Below, piece after piece: positions 1 to 8,651 of a stretch of 64,000 bases of DNA. Each line of letters starts with the position of its first letter. The first letter of the stretch is position 1. The position numbers and the translations under genes were made by a program. A model generated the notes under the pieces. That model did not search any database, had not been told where the DNA came from, and saw only the letters and a list, made by a program, of their open reading frames with translations. This DNA comes from Saprospiraceae bacterium (GTDB lineage Bacteria > Bacteroidota > Bacteroidia > Chitinophagales > Saprospiraceae): contig JAHBTU010000003.1 of NCBI GenBank assembly GCA_019638455.1, forward strand, positions 1-64,000. Direction: 5' to 3'.

Positions 1-1221
1 TTTGAAAGGGTACACATTTTCCGGTTAAGAAACCGGGCTTAGTTCTTTGAAAAGTCGGAAAAGAAAAATGGAGGGGAAATTTGTGGTTCCTAATCAAAAT
101 CCCCCCTTCCATATGCGCCGAAGCGCCCACAAAGATATTCTCGATTTTTTACACAGGGTCATACCCGGGTCCAGCAGCGGCCAATTGTCCAGGCGTGTTT
201 GCCTGATGGCGAGCCTGATCCAAGCCTGCGTGCGCAACGGGCACTGTCGTTTGGAGAGTTTGAGCGAGGCCACGGAGGCTTACCGGGCGAGGAAGAAGTC
301 CAGCCTGTTGCAGCAGGCCAAGCGTTGGCTGGGCAACAAGTGGACCGATTGGCAGACCTTTTACCTGCCCTTCGCCCAGTACTTTTTGCTGGGCTTGGCG
401 GACAAGGGCGAGCTCGTGCTGGTCATGGACGGCAGCCAGACGGGCTCGGCCAACACGACGTTGATGCTCTCGGTCATGTGCCGAGGCTTTGCCATTCCGG
501 TGGCTTGGGTGGTCAAAAAGGGGGAAAAGGGGCATTTCCCAGAGGAGATGCACACCGACCTGGTCAAAATGGTCGCCCACTTTTGTCCGCCGGGCTTCAG
601 GATCGTGCTCTTGGGCGACGGGGAGTTTGACGGTCAGGGCCTGCGGCAGTGGTGTGTGGAGAACGGTTGGCTGTTCGTGGTCAGGACGTCCTCGGACCGC
701 CTCATCGACTTTGACGGCGAGGTCGCACGCTTCGACTCTTTGCGTACCACCCGCAGCATTTGCTTTATCGGGGGCGCCCTGCCGCTGGCAAACGCGGTGT
801 ACTGGCGCGGAAAAGGGCACTCAAAGCCCCTGTTCCTGTTGACCAACCTCGAACTGGGCCACGAGGCCTGCCATTACTACAAACGGAGGTTCAAGATCGA
901 AACCTTGTTCAAGCACCTCAAGTCTGCCGGCTTCTACCTCCACAAGACACGGCTGAAATGTCCCAAAAAACTGGCAAACCTGATCATCGTGGCCGCTTTC
1001 TCCTTCGTCCTCAGTTTTTGCATGGGGGTGTTCATCAAGGAAAAAGAGCCAGTCGAAAGGCTCGAGGTCATCGTTCGAAAGGACAGGTTGCCCAAAATAG
1101 GCCCCATCGCAATCGCACAACTGGCCATCAGGAACGACTGCGACTGCGTCATTAACTTCTTTTCCGAATTGTCAAAGAACTTCGACTGGGTTTTTACCTG
1201 AAAAAATGTGTACCCTTTGAA
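1..1221 (+). mobile_element. IS4-family insertion sequence
   Basis: The first 20 bases (TTTGAAAGGGTACACATTTT) and the reverse complement of 1202-1221 agree at 19 of 20 positions, so they are the terminal inverted repeats of an element of about 1.2 kb carrying one transposase gene. The left end lies at the window edge, so the target-site duplication cannot be checked and a few outer bases could be missing. To the right lies a leftward-pointing promoter-like motif at 1263-1270 that now faces into the element. Confidence 0.85.
47..1201 (+). CDS. IS4-family DDE transposase
   Basis: This is the transposase of the surrounding element. The DDE catalytic residues are visible: the first Asp in LVMDGSQTG (about residue 128), the second in LLGDGEFDG (about 190), and a YREK-type box YYKRRFKIETLFKHLK (about 277-292) carrying the Glu, which is the IS4-family signature. 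The reading frame begins at a TTG at 47. An in-frame ATG at 68 (MEGKF) is an equally good start and would give 377 residues. The frame is intact, so the element may still be active. Confidence 0.85.
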   Translation: MKSRKRKMEGKFVVPNQNPPFHMRRSAHKDILDFLHRVIPGSSSGQLSRRVCLMASLIQACVRNGHCRLESLSEATEAYRARKKSSLLQQAKRWLGNKWTDWQTFYLPFAQYFLLGLADKGELVLVMDGSQTGSANTTLMLSVMCRGFAIPVAWVVKKGEKGHFPEEMHTDLVKMVAHFCPPGFRIVLLGDGEFDGQGLRQWCVENGWLFVVRTSSDRLIDFDGEVARFDSLRTTRSICFIGGALPLANAVYWRGKGHSKPLFLLTNLELGHEACHYYKRRFKIETLFKHLKSAGFYLHKTRLKCPKKLANLIIVAAFSFVLSFCMGVFIKEKEPVERLEVIVRKDRLPKIGPIAIAQLAIRNDCDCVINFFSELSKNFDWVFT

Positions 1222-1262
1222 ACCATTTAGCATTTTTTTGAAGGTGATAAAATTTTACTACG

Positions 1263-1270
1263 CAAAAGTA
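1263..1270 (-). promoter_or_regulatory. Leftward Bacteroidota -7 promoter motif facing the IS
   Basis: CAAAAGTA on the + strand reads TACTTTTG on the - strand, a full match to the Bacteroidota TAnnTTTG element. It points left and meets the end of the IS4 element 42 bases away. The gene it once served may have been displaced by the insertion, or the match is chance. Confidence 0.35.
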
Positions 1271-1372
1271 GCCTGAAAAGCGAACCATGCAGTACCGCAT
1301 CAAAGATTTGATTGGCTATTAGTCGCATTTTAATCGTCGTTTGCTTTCGCCATTTTCCTTCCCCCTTTTGAC

Positions 1373-1380
1373 TACCTTTG
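1373..1380 (+). promoter_or_regulatory. Bacteroidota -7 promoter element for the aldehyde dehydrogenase
   Basis: TACCTTTG matches TAnnTTTG. Transcription would start near 1387, which puts the TTG at 1378 inside the promoter and favours the ATG at 1429 as the real start. No convincing -33 TTTG box is seen at the usual distance. Confidence 0.55.
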
Positions 1381-1428
1381 CGCCCCGTTTTTAACCCTCA
1401 ACCTTCCACCCTCAACCATCTATCATCC

Positions 1429-2961
1429 ATGCAAGTCAAAGATTTTCTGAAAAAACTCGGCCTCCGCACGCGCAACACTGGCACCTCCACCGGGCTGAAT
1501 GCCATCTCCGGCCACCGCCGTTTCCTCGATTCCCATTCGCCTGTGAATGGCGAGTATATTGGCTCGGTGAGCATCACGACCCGCGAGCAATACGACCAAG
1601 TCATCCAGTCCGCCCAAACCGCCTTCAAAACATGGCGCGAGATGCCAGCCCCCAAGCGCGGCGAAATCGTGCGGCAGTTCGGCGACGTGCTGCGACAATA
1701 CAAAGACCCGCTCGGTCGGCTCGTCTCCTACGAGATGGGCAAAAGCCTTCAAGAGGGCTGGGGCGAAGTGCAGGAGATGATTGATATCTGCGATTTTGCA
1801 GTCGGCCTTTCGCGCCAACTCTACGGCCTCACCATGCACTCCGAGCGCCCCGGGCACCGGATGTACGAGCAGTGGCACCCGCTTGGCATCGTCGGCATCA
1901 TTTCGGCGTTCAATTTCCCCGTCGCCGTGTGGTCGTGGAACGCCTGCATCGCCTGGGTTTGTGGTGACGTGTGCGTGTGGAAACCTTCGGAAAAAACGCC
2001 GCTTTGCTCCATCGCTTGCCAGCATTTGTTCCAAAAAGTCTTGAAAGCCAACGATTTGCCGGAGGGCATTTCTTGCATCATCAACGGCGACTACAAAGTG
2101 GGCGAGTTCATGACCAAAGACCACCGCGTCGCGCTCGTGAGCGCCACAGGTAGCGTGCGCATGGGCAAAATCGTGGGACAAACCGTATCTGCCCGACTCG
2201 GTCGCACCATACTCGAGCTCGGCGGCAACAACGCCATCATCATCACGCCCTCGGCAGATATGAAAATGGTGCTGACAGGCGCGGTGTTCGGCGCGGTCGG
2301 CACAGCAGGGCAACGCTGCACTTCCACAAGGCGGCTCATCGTGCACGAATCAGTGTATGAACAGGTGAAAAACACCCTTGCCAAAGCCTACCCCCAACTT
2401 CGCATCGGCGACCCGCTCGACCCGAACAACCATGTCGGCCCGCTCATTGACAAATACGCCGTGGACAATTACCTCGCCGCCATTGAGTCCATCAAAAAGC
2501 ACGGGGGCAAATTCGTCGTGGAAGGCGGCGTCCTGTCAGGCAAAGGTTACGAAAGCGGCTGCTATGTGAAGCCTTGCATCGCCGAAGTGGAAAACCACTG
2601 GGACATCGTGCAGCACGAGACCTTCGCGCCGATTCTTTATCTCATCAAATACAAAACCATCGAAGAAGCCATTGCGCTGCAAAACGCTGTGCCGCAAGGA
2701 CTTTCGTCGGCCATCATGACCACCAACCTGCGCGAGGCCGAGCGTTTCCTTTCCGCCAGCGGCTCCGATTGCGGCATCGCCAACGTGAACATCGGCACCT
2801 CTGGCGCCGAAATTGGCGGTGCGTTCGGCGGCGAAAAAGAAACCGGGGGTGGGCGCGAATCGGGTTCCGATTCATGGAAAGCTTACATGAGGAGGCAAAC
2901 AAACACGATTAACTATTCGGAGGCGCTGCCGTTGGCGCAGGGGATTAAGTTTGAGTTTTGA
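1429..2961 (+). CDS. ALDH7-family aldehyde dehydrogenase (alpha-aminoadipic semialdehyde dehydrogenase-like)
   Basis: NAD(P)-dependent oxidation of an aldehyde to an acid. The ALDH7 (antiquitin/AmaB) type acts on alpha-aminoadipic semialdehyde in lysine breakdown. The 510-residue protein shows the cofactor-binding [11 protein letters not shown] segment, the general-base stretch LELGGNN, the catalytic Cys in [12 protein letters not shown], and the ALDH7-typical C-terminus [19 protein letters not shown]. The ATG at 1429 is preferred over the TTG at 1378, which overlaps the promoter. It stands alone, with no lysine-pathway partners nearby, so the exact substrate is inferred from family resemblance. 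Confidence 0.88.
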   Translation: MQVKDFLKKLGLRTRNTGTSTGLNAISGHRRFLDSHSPVNGEYIGSVSITTREQYDQVIQSAQTAFKTWREMPAPKRGEIVRQFGDVLRQYKDPLGRLVSYEMGKSLQEGWGEVQEMIDICDFAVGLSRQLYGLTMHSERPGHRMYEQWHPLGIVGIISAFNFPVAVWSWNACIAWVCGDVCVWKPSEKTPLCSIACQHLFQKVLKANDLPEGISCIINGDYKVGEFMTKDHRVALVSATGSVRMGKIVGQTVSARLGRTILELGGNNAIIITPSADMKMVLTGAVFGAVGTAGQRCTSTRRLIVHESVYEQVKNTLAKAYPQLRIGDPLDPNNHVGPLIDKYAVDNYLAAIESIKKHGGKFVVEGGVLSGKGYESGCYVKPCIAEVENHWDIVQHETFAPILYLIKYKTIEEAIALQNAVPQGLSSAIMTTNLREAERFLSASGSDCGIANVNIGTSGAEIGGAFGGEKETGGGRESGSDSWKAYMRRQTNTINYSEALPLAQGIKFEF

Positions 2962-2985
2962 GGCGGATGCATCGGCGATTTACGT

Positions 2986-2993
2986 TATTTTTG
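2986..2993 (+). promoter_or_regulatory. Bacteroidota -7 promoter element for the Uma2 gene
   Basis: TATTTTTG fits TAnnTTTG and lies 16 bases before the ATG at 3010. The preceding gene stops at 2961, so the Uma2-type gene probably has its own promoter. Confidence 0.45.
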
Positions 2994-3009
2994 TAAAAAA
3001 TTTCAGCAC

Positions 3010-3660
3010 ATGGAAATAGCAACGAAATTCCCGGTCACCTTGCAAGACCGGCTCGAATTGGGGGCTGATCTCGTGCGCTTCCCGGCCACATGGGATGAAT
3101 TTTGGGAATTGCTGGAGGTGTGTGAATATCCCATCGAATTCAGCGACAACGAAATCATAGCCATGAGTTACGAATCAGATTTTCACGCCTCTATTGCGTC
3201 GGCAATACAAATCTTGCTGGGCAACATTTTCATGGAAGACGACGATTTCGTTGTTTTCAACCCTAACCGCCCGGGTTATGTGTCCGCTACCGGAGAGGTG
3301 TTCAACCCGGATGCTTCGGTGGTGCGGCTGCCCGGGCAAAAATTCACTTACCGCCCCGGCATGGATGCCGAAATGACCCCCGTGGTGCTGGTGGAGGTTT
3401 TGTCCAAAACGACTCGCGAACACGATTTGGAAACCAAACTGCCTGCCTACAAAACCATTGAGAGCATAGAGCACATCATATTTGCCGAAAGCCAACTGCC
3501 CTATGTGACAGTTTATTCAAAAAACAAGGCTACTGGAAAATGGACAAACTTGGTCTATGACGAATTGGAAGCCGGCTTTGAAATCGCGGGCAAAACCCTG
3601 ACGCTGAAAGGGATTTACCGGAAATCACAGTTTATTCCACGAAAATTAAGGAAGAAATAG
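3010..3660 (+). CDS. Uma2-family (DUF820) endonuclease-like protein
   Basis: A 216-residue protein of the Uma2/DUF820 family, which has a PD-(D/E)xK restriction-endonuclease-like fold. The visible core is FNPDASVVR (about residues 98-106), then VVLVEVLSKTTREHDLETKLPAYK (about 124-147), with the acidic residue in VEVLS and the lysine of KLPAYK matching the family. These genes are abundant in cyanobacteria and some Bacteroidota and their biological role is largely unknown. It is a single gene with its own promoter and a strong terminator just after it. Confidence 0.85.
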   Translation: MEIATKFPVTLQDRLELGADLVRFPATWDEFWELLEVCEYPIEFSDNEIIAMSYESDFHASIASAIQILLGNIFMEDDDFVVFNPNRPGYVSATGEVFNPDASVVRLPGQKFTYRPGMDAEMTPVVLVEVLSKTTREHDLETKLPAYKTIESIEHIIFAESQLPYVTVYSKNKATGKWTNLVYDELEAGFEIAGKTLTLKGIYRKSQFIPRKLRKK

Positions 3661-3662
3661 CG

Positions 3663-3693
3663 GATTTGACCACTTTTCAAAAGTGGTCAAATC
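3663..3693. terminator. Bidirectional hairpin terminator
   Basis: A perfect 15-base inverted repeat (GATTTGACCACTTTT and its complement around a single C) sits exactly between the ends of two convergent genes (3660 and 3704). Runs of A and T in the upper stem let it work on both strands. Confidence 0.7.
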
Positions 3694-3703
3694 TGTTGCT
3701 TCT

Positions 3704-6700
3704 CTATTTTAACGCCCGATACACCAACCCCTGCAACTTCGGCCTGTAATTTCCATCGCCCAACTTGTTGTTTTCCATCGTCGGGTAAGTCCGGTTGGAT
3801 AAAAAGATGAAAATCAGATTTTTATCCGGGTCAGCCCAGACGCAAGTGCCGGTGAAGCCGAGGTGCCCAAAGGTGTTCGGCCCGGCGAGCGGGCTCATGT
3901 TTTGGCTTTCTTTTTCGTTCAATTCCTTCATGTCGAAACCGATGCCACGCCGCGTGCTGCGCTCGTAGCGCGTGGTGAACTGCCGCACCGTTTCGGGTTT
4001 CAGAAATTGCTGGCCACCGTAGTTGCCCCCATTCAACAACATCTGGAAAAGCCGCGCCAAATCGTTCGCGTTGGAGAACAAACCCGCATGGCCGCTCACC
4101 CCGCCGAGCATCGCCGCGCCCATGTCGTGGACGTATCCTTGTATTTTTTGATGGCGGAAATAAGCATCCTGTTCGGTCGGGGCGCAACGCAGGGTCAGAC
4201 CTTTTTCCCACGGGTTGTAAGTCATGGTGGCGAGACCGAGCGGGCGGTAGAAATTTTGCTCCGCAAATTGATTCACAGCCAGGCCGCTTGTTCGTTCGAT
4301 GGCGCGTGCCGTGAGATACAGCCCCAAATCCGAGTATCGGTAGCGTTTTTCGCTGAGCGGACTTTTAAAAATCGTGTCCCACACCCAGTCCGCCCTTTTG
4401 TTTTCCATAAACATTCCCGGCGCGACGGCGTATTCCGAGTCGTGGTCGCGTTCGCGGTGGTAAATGTGCGCGTCGGGCAAGCCGTTTTCCAACGTGAATT
4501 TGTAAAACGGAATCCACGCCACCAAACCCGCGTGGTGCGCGAGTATTTCCCTGACTTTCAATGATTTTTTATCGGTCGTCAGCAGTTCCGGCACATAACA
4601 GGCCATCGTCGAATCGAGGTTGAGTTGGCCGTTTTCGACCAACTTCATCGTCGAAATTGTAGAAGCCGCCACCTTCGTAATCGATGCGAGGTCGTAAATC
4701 GTCTCGGTTGTCACGGGCGTAGGTGGTTCGCCAACCGGAAGGTTGGCGTTACTTGTACCGCCAACCTTCTGGTTGGCGAGCGCGGGAGTATCGCCAACCT
4801 TCTGGTTGGCGAGCGCGGGAGTATCGCCAACCTTCTGGTTGGCGGGCGCGGGAGTATCGCCAACCTTCTGGTTGGCGGGCGCGGGAGTATCGCCAACCTT
4901 CTGGTTGGCGGGCGCGGGAGTATCGCCAACCTTCTGGTTGGCGGGCGCGGGAGTATCGCCAACCTTCTGGTTGGCGGGCGCGGGAGTATCGCCAACCTTC
5001 TGGTTGGCGGGCGCGGGAGTATCGCCAACCTTCTGGTTGGCGAGCGCGGGAGTATCGCCAACCTTCCGGTTGGCGAACTCAGGATAAGTAAAATGCCCGT
5101 AAGCCTTGTGCCACACGATTTTCCCGTCTTTCGCCACGAGGATTTGGCAGCCCGGCGCTGCGCCCGTGCGGATGAGTTCTTCCACCAAGACCTCCATCAT
5201 CAAAAGCGTGTCGCTGCTCATGCCGACCGCTTCCGGGAGGTCGTAGCCCATTCTTTTTTGGGGAAATGTTTTTTGAATGCCCTGCCCGAATTTCGCTGCC
5301 GCTGAGGCCGTTACGGGCAATTTTCCCGATAAATCGTTCGCGCCAAAAAGACTTTGCGCCGCCAGTTCCTGCGCGGGAGGGTCTTCCGTGTAGGCTTGCA
5401 GCAACACCGGAATTTCATCAAAGTACTTTAGGCTGTAAGGACTGCCGAACATCGTGACAGCCACCGTCGTCAACTTGTTCAGTTGGCTGACAAGTTGAAC
5501 TTGGCTGTCCGTGAGGCCGAAATTGTCAGATGCCCGCGTGCGGGTGCCGTGGAAACTGACGAGCACCACGTCGAATTGGCGCAAGGTGTCCAACAACTTG
5601 GCTGTCAGCGTGGAGTCAATTTCTTTCCCTGCGTTGAAATGCGTCATAGGCGCGTAATAGCCGCAGTAAGTTTGGAAAATCGTCCGCGCCGTGTCGCCCA
5701 AAGCCAGCGAGGCGATTTTGTATTTTTCCACATTCTGGAATCCTGCGAGATTAGGCTGGTCGCGCACGAGCGTGAGCGCATGGGCGATGAGGCGGCGTTT
5801 CAGCACAAGGTATTCTAGCGTGTTGAGGTCGCGGCGGAGGTTGGCGAGTTCCACGCGCTGGGGCTGGGTGAGGCCGAGGCGATATTTGGCGCGTAGCACG
5901 CGCTTGACACTCGCGTGGAGTTGGTTGCGGTCGAGCCTTCCATCGGCAATCGCGGCTTTTACGGCACTCATGGCCGCATCCACATTTTCGGGCAGCAGCA
6001 CGATGTCGTTGCCCGCGCGGAGGGCCTCCACGTCGGCGTCGCCGGGTTTGAAATGTTTGGTCACGCCTTGCATTTCCATCGCGTCGGTGAAGACAAGTCC
6101 TTCAAAACCAATTTCCTCGCGCAGCAAACTCTGAATCGTCGGCTGGCTCAAAGTGGTCGGGCGGTTCGTGCGATTGTCGAGCGCCGGCACGCTCAAATGC
6201 GCCACCATGACCGACCCCACGCCCGCCTGCGAGAGCGCGCGGAAGGGGAACAACTCGATGCTGTCGAGCCGCTCGCGAGTGTGCGCGATGAGCGGCAGGT
6301 CAAAGTGCGAATCCATGTCCGTGTCGCCGTGACCGGGAAAATGTTTGGCGCAGGCCAGCACATTGCCGTCCTGCAAGCCCATCATGTACTGGAAGGCTTT
6401 GGCCGTCACGTTTGCGCGGTCTTCGCCGTAGGAACGCTCGTTGATTACCGGGTTCGCTGCGTTGTTGTTCACATCCACGTCGGGCGCGAAGTTGACGTGC
6501 ACCCCGAGGCGGCGGCACTGGCGGGCGATGTCGCGCCCCATGTCGTAAATCAGTTTGTTGTCCTGCACCGCGCCGAGCATCATGGCGCGGGGGTAGGAGA
6601 TGGCGCTGGAGCGGAGGCGCATCCCGAGGCCGTTTTCGTAATCGCCCGCAATCATGAGTGGCAGGCGCGGGCTGGCGGCTTGGTAGCGGTTGGTGAGTTC

Positions 6701-7000
6701 GGCCTGCTTTTCCACCGTGCCGACGAGTGTGGGGTTGAAAAAACACAGGCCGCCGGGCCGGTAGCGCCGAATCAAATCCTCCACCTGCCGCTCGTAGGCC
6801 GTGTCCTTGTCGGCGTGGGCGCGCAGCATGAAGAGTTGGCCGAGGCGCTCCTCCTCGCTCAGGGTGTTGAACACGGAATCCACCCAGTGTCCTTCGCGGG
6901 GGTCTAGGTCTTTGGAAAAATCAAAAGGACGTGTCGGGTTATTGGCCGACAGAGCCAGCAAAGCGATGAGAATCAGGGAGGTGAGGATGATTCGATGCAC
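3704..7000 (-). CDS. Secreted glycoside hydrolase family 3 (NagZ-like) fused to a beta-lactamase-related serine hydrolase
   Basis: A 1098-residue two-enzyme protein starting with a signal peptide (MHRIILTSLILIALLALSA). Residues about 40-400 are GH3: KHFPGHGDTD (219-228) is the NagZ-type His/Asp motif and D306 in FTDAMEMQG the expected nucleophile. The GH3 C-terminal domain follows to about 570. Residues about 600-1098 resemble class C beta-lactamase/penicillin-binding-protein hydrolases: SITK (S773, K776), YSD in YRYSDLGLY, and HLGFTGT near the end. This architecture is known in Bacteroidota and suggests periplasmic cell-wall sugar and peptide trimming. Between the hydrolase's first strands and its SxxK helix, residues about 642-756 are ten repeats of an 11-residue unit such as ANQKVGDTPAP, encoded by palindromic DNA repeats. 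The fold presumably tolerates this as a surface loop. Confidence 0.9.
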   Translation of the reverse strand: MHRIILTSLILIALLALSANNPTRPFDFSKDLDPREGHWVDSVFNTLSEEERLGQLFMLRAHADKDTAYERQVEDLIRRYRPGGLCFFNPTLVGTVEKQAELTNRYQAASPRLPLMIAGDYENGLGMRLRSSAISYPRAMMLGAVQDNKLIYDMGRDIARQCRRLGVHVNFAPDVDVNNNAANPVINERSYGEDRANVTAKAFQYMMGLQDGNVLACAKHFPGHGDTDMDSHFDLPLIAHTRERLDSIELFPFRALSQAGVGSVMVAHLSVPALDNRTNRPTTLSQPTIQSLLREEIGFEGLVFTDAMEMQGVTKHFKPGDADVEALRAGNDIVLLPENVDAAMSAVKAAIADGRLDRNQLHASVKRVLRAKYRLGLTQPQRVELANLRRDLNTLEYLVLKRRLIAHALTLVRDQPNLAGFQNVEKYKIASLALGDTARTIFQTYCGYYAPMTHFNAGKEIDSTLTAKLLDTLRQFDVVLVSFHGTRTRASDNFGLTDSQVQLVSQLNKLTTVAVTMFGSPYSLKYFDEIPVLLQAYTEDPPAQELAAQSLFGANDLSGKLPVTASAAAKFGQGIQKTFPQKRMGYDLPEAVGMSSDTLLMMEVLVEELIRTGAAPGCQILVAKDGKIVWHKAYGHFTYPEFANRKVGDTPALANQKVGDTPAPANQKVGDTPAPANQKVGDTPAPANQKVGDTPAPANQKVGDTPAPANQKVGDTPAPANQKVGDTPALANQKVGDTPALANQKVGGTSNANLPVGEPPTPVTTETIYDLASITKVAASTISTMKLVENGQLNLDSTMACYVPELLTTDKKSLKVREILAHHAGLVAWIPFYKFTLENGLPDAHIYHRERDHDSEYAVAPGMFMENKRADWVWDTIFKSPLSEKRYRYSDLGLYLTARAIERTSGLAVNQFAEQNFYRPLGLATMTYNPWEKGLTLRCAPTEQDAYFRHQKIQGYVHDMGAAMLGGVSGHAGLFSNANDLARLFQMLLNGGNYGGQQFLKPETVRQFTTRYERSTRRGIGFDMKELNEKESQNMSPLAGPNTFGHLGFTGTCVWADPDKNLIFIFLSNRTYPTMENNKLGDGNYRPKLQGLVYRALK
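4733..5076. repeat. Palindromic repeat D expanded inside a coding sequence (33-bp period)
   Basis: Ten copies of the near-palindrome GCCAACCTTCTGGTTGGCG recur every 33 bp from 4760 to 5076, separated by a constant 14-base linker (AGCGCGGGAGTATC). One divergent copy (CCAACCGGAAGGTTGGCG) begins at 4733. The unit length is a multiple of three, so the host gene stays open on the - strand. The same palindrome recurs at 57702-57826 with a 31-bp period. Confidence 0.95.
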
Positions 7001-7032
7001 GGGAAACGGTCGTTATTTGACCGTAAAGGTGG

Positions 7033-7269
7033 GGAAAAGTTGGGAAAGTGGAGGTCTTCGTTCGCTCGATGCTTTCGCCCTGCTTGTGTCTTTTGACCAA
7101 GCAGGAAGAGTCGAGTGTGGCCTTGCTTTATCGCGAAGTTTCATGCGGAAGGTTGATTTCGTTGTACGTTTTGCGCTTGGTCAGAAGACACAAGCGCGGC
7201 GGGGAAGTCCGAGCAAGGCGGAAAAGTTGGGAAAGGGGGAGCTACTTCGTTCGCTCGATGCTTTCTCCC
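7033..7269. repeat. Direct repeats enclosing an inverted repeat in a 436-bp intergenic region
   Basis: The stretch between the hydrolase start (7000) and the btaA-like start (7437) has no convincing gene. It holds an imperfect direct repeat of about 48 bases (7033-7080 and 7220-7269, core TTCGTTCGCTCGATGCTTTC). Inside lies an inverted repeat, CTTGTGTCTTTTGACCAAG at 7083-7101 paired with 7176-7194 with one mismatch. It may be a structured leader, an untranslated RNA or a mobile-element relic. Confidence 0.6.
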
Positions 7270-7374
7270 TCGCAGGTTGTCCGATGTAGGGCCGACGGAT
7301 GTCTATGTGCGCAATTTCGTCAGACTTAACCTTTTCCTAATCCTTAGATACCCGCCAAGTCCGCAAAGGCGTTC

Positions 7375-7382
7375 TACATTTG
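7375..7382 (+). promoter_or_regulatory. Bacteroidota -7 promoter element for the betaine-lipid pair
   Basis: TACATTTG matches TAnnTTTG. Transcription starting about seven bases later leaves a leader of some 50 bases before the ATG at 7437, and makes the TTG at 7398 an unlikely start. Confidence 0.5.
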
Positions 7383-7436
7383 CCGCCCTGAAAACATTTG
7401 TTTCGTACGATTCTTAGTTTTTTCCCCCTCTTACTC

Positions 7437-8597
7437 ATGGGCATAGCGCATACCATCAACGAAAAAGTATTTCGCCAGATTCACGGCAATAGCCTTGTTT
7501 ACAACACTTGTTGGGAAGACCCCCGCTGCGACCGTCGTTTGCTGGGCTTGAATGAGAATAGCCGCGTCGTCATGCTAACCAGCGCTGGCTGCAACGCGCT
7601 CGATTACTTGCTCGATGGACCCGCCGAAGTGCATTGTGTTGACATCAACCCGCGCCAGAATGCGCTGCTTCACCTGAAAATTGCCTTGTTGCAGCACACT
7701 GACCACGCCACGTTGTTCCAGTTCATGGGGCATGGGGTGGCCCCGCAGGCACGCGATGTTTTCCACGAGGCAATCCGCCCGCGCTTGCCCGACCTCTACT
7801 CGGCCAATTTTTGGGAAAGAAACCTGCATTATTTCAGCACCAAAGGCTTGCGCAAGTCTTTTTATTGGCACGGCAGCAGCGGCACGGTGGCTTGGATTAT
7901 CCGAAAGTGGCTGCTCAGTCGGCCAGAAGCGGCCCGGCTCACGCATCGCTTGCTGGAGTCGCAGAGCGTGGAGGAGCAGTTGGAGTGGTACGAGCAGCTG
8001 GAGCCGCTTTTCCTCAATCGCTTCGTGCAATGGCTTGTGCAGCAGCACTTGGTGCAGAGTATGCTCGGCGTGCCGAAAAGCCAGCAACATTTGGCTGCCG
8101 CTATTTTCCCTGACGGGTTGTTCGGTTACATCCGCCAATGCCTGCGCCATGTGTTCACGCGGCTGCCGATGTCGGACAATTATTTCTGGAAATTGTACTT
8201 TTTTGGTCGCTATGAGCTGGATTGTTGCCCGAATTATCTGCGTCCCGAACATTTTGCCACTTTGGCGGGTCGCGCCGATCGAATCGGGACGCACAATGGC
8301 TCTCTGTCTGATTTTCTGAGCAAGCACCCCGGCCAATATACCCATTTTGTGCTGCTTGACCATCAGGACTGGCTGGCGGCCCGTCGCCGCCGCCCGGCTT
8401 TGGAAGAAGAGTGGCGGCTTATTTTTGAAAATGCCGCGCCGGGTGCCAAGGTGTTGTTCCGCACGGCATCGTTCGAGCCTAATTTTTTGCCCGCGTTCGT
8501 GCGAGAGCGGGTGCGATTCGACCTCGACGCGGCTGCATGGTCGCAGGCCAACGACCGCGTGGGCACCTATGCTGGCACATGGGTCGGCACGATGTGA
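7437..8597 (+). CDS. btaA: BtaA-like S-adenosylmethionine:diacylglycerol 3-amino-3-carboxypropyltransferase (DUF3419)
   Basis: Family DUF3419/BtaA moves the aminocarboxypropyl group of S-adenosylmethionine to diacylglycerol, giving diacylglyceryl-homoserine, the first step of betaine lipid (DGTS) synthesis. The 386-residue protein has the family's N-terminal block (SLVYNTCWEDPRCDRRLLG), a SAM-binding glycine/acidic region (VVMLTSAGCNALDYLL, then VHCVDINPRQNALL), and the conserved central and C-terminal blocks (FGRYELDCCPNYLR; FVLLDHQDWL). It starts at the ATG at 7437, with 13 further in-frame residues possible from a TTG at 7398. The BtaB-like gene follows after 54 bases, probably in one transcript. 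Confidence 0.82.
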   Translation: MGIAHTINEKVFRQIHGNSLVYNTCWEDPRCDRRLLGLNENSRVVMLTSAGCNALDYLLDGPAEVHCVDINPRQNALLHLKIALLQHTDHATLFQFMGHGVAPQARDVFHEAIRPRLPDLYSANFWERNLHYFSTKGLRKSFYWHGSSGTVAWIIRKWLLSRPEAARLTHRLLESQSVEEQLEWYEQLEPLFLNRFVQWLVQQHLVQSMLGVPKSQQHLAAAIFPDGLFGYIRQCLRHVFTRLPMSDNYFWKLYFFGRYELDCCPNYLRPEHFATLAGRADRIGTHNGSLSDFLSKHPGQYTHFVLLDHQDWLAARRRRPALEEEWRLIFENAAPGAKVLFRTASFEPNFLPAFVRERVRFDLDAAAWSQANDRVGTYAGTWVGTM

Positions 8598-8651
8598 TGC
8601 GGCTTTTTTGACGATTGCTGAATTCTTGTATCGCCTTGTGCACTCACAAAA

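Noticed and set aside
1286..1321. 11-codon frame MQYRIKDLIGY
   Set aside because: Too short, no ribosome-site or conservation argument.
4733..5076. CRISPR-like regular repeats
   Set aside because: The linkers between palindromes are identical rather than unique spacers, and the block is part of an open reading frame. There are no cas genes.
4625..5305. Open frames on both strands across the 33-bp repeats
   Set aside because: Repetition of a stop-free, three-divisible unit keeps every frame open. Only the - strand frame joins recognisable domains on both sides.
5915..6907. A 330-codon frame antisense to the GH3 domain
   Set aside because: No recognisable motif; the - strand encodes the intact GH3 core.
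7048..7329. Small frames in the gap before btaA
   Set aside because: They lie in the direct/inverted repeat block, lack domain or promoter support and overlap each other in different frames.
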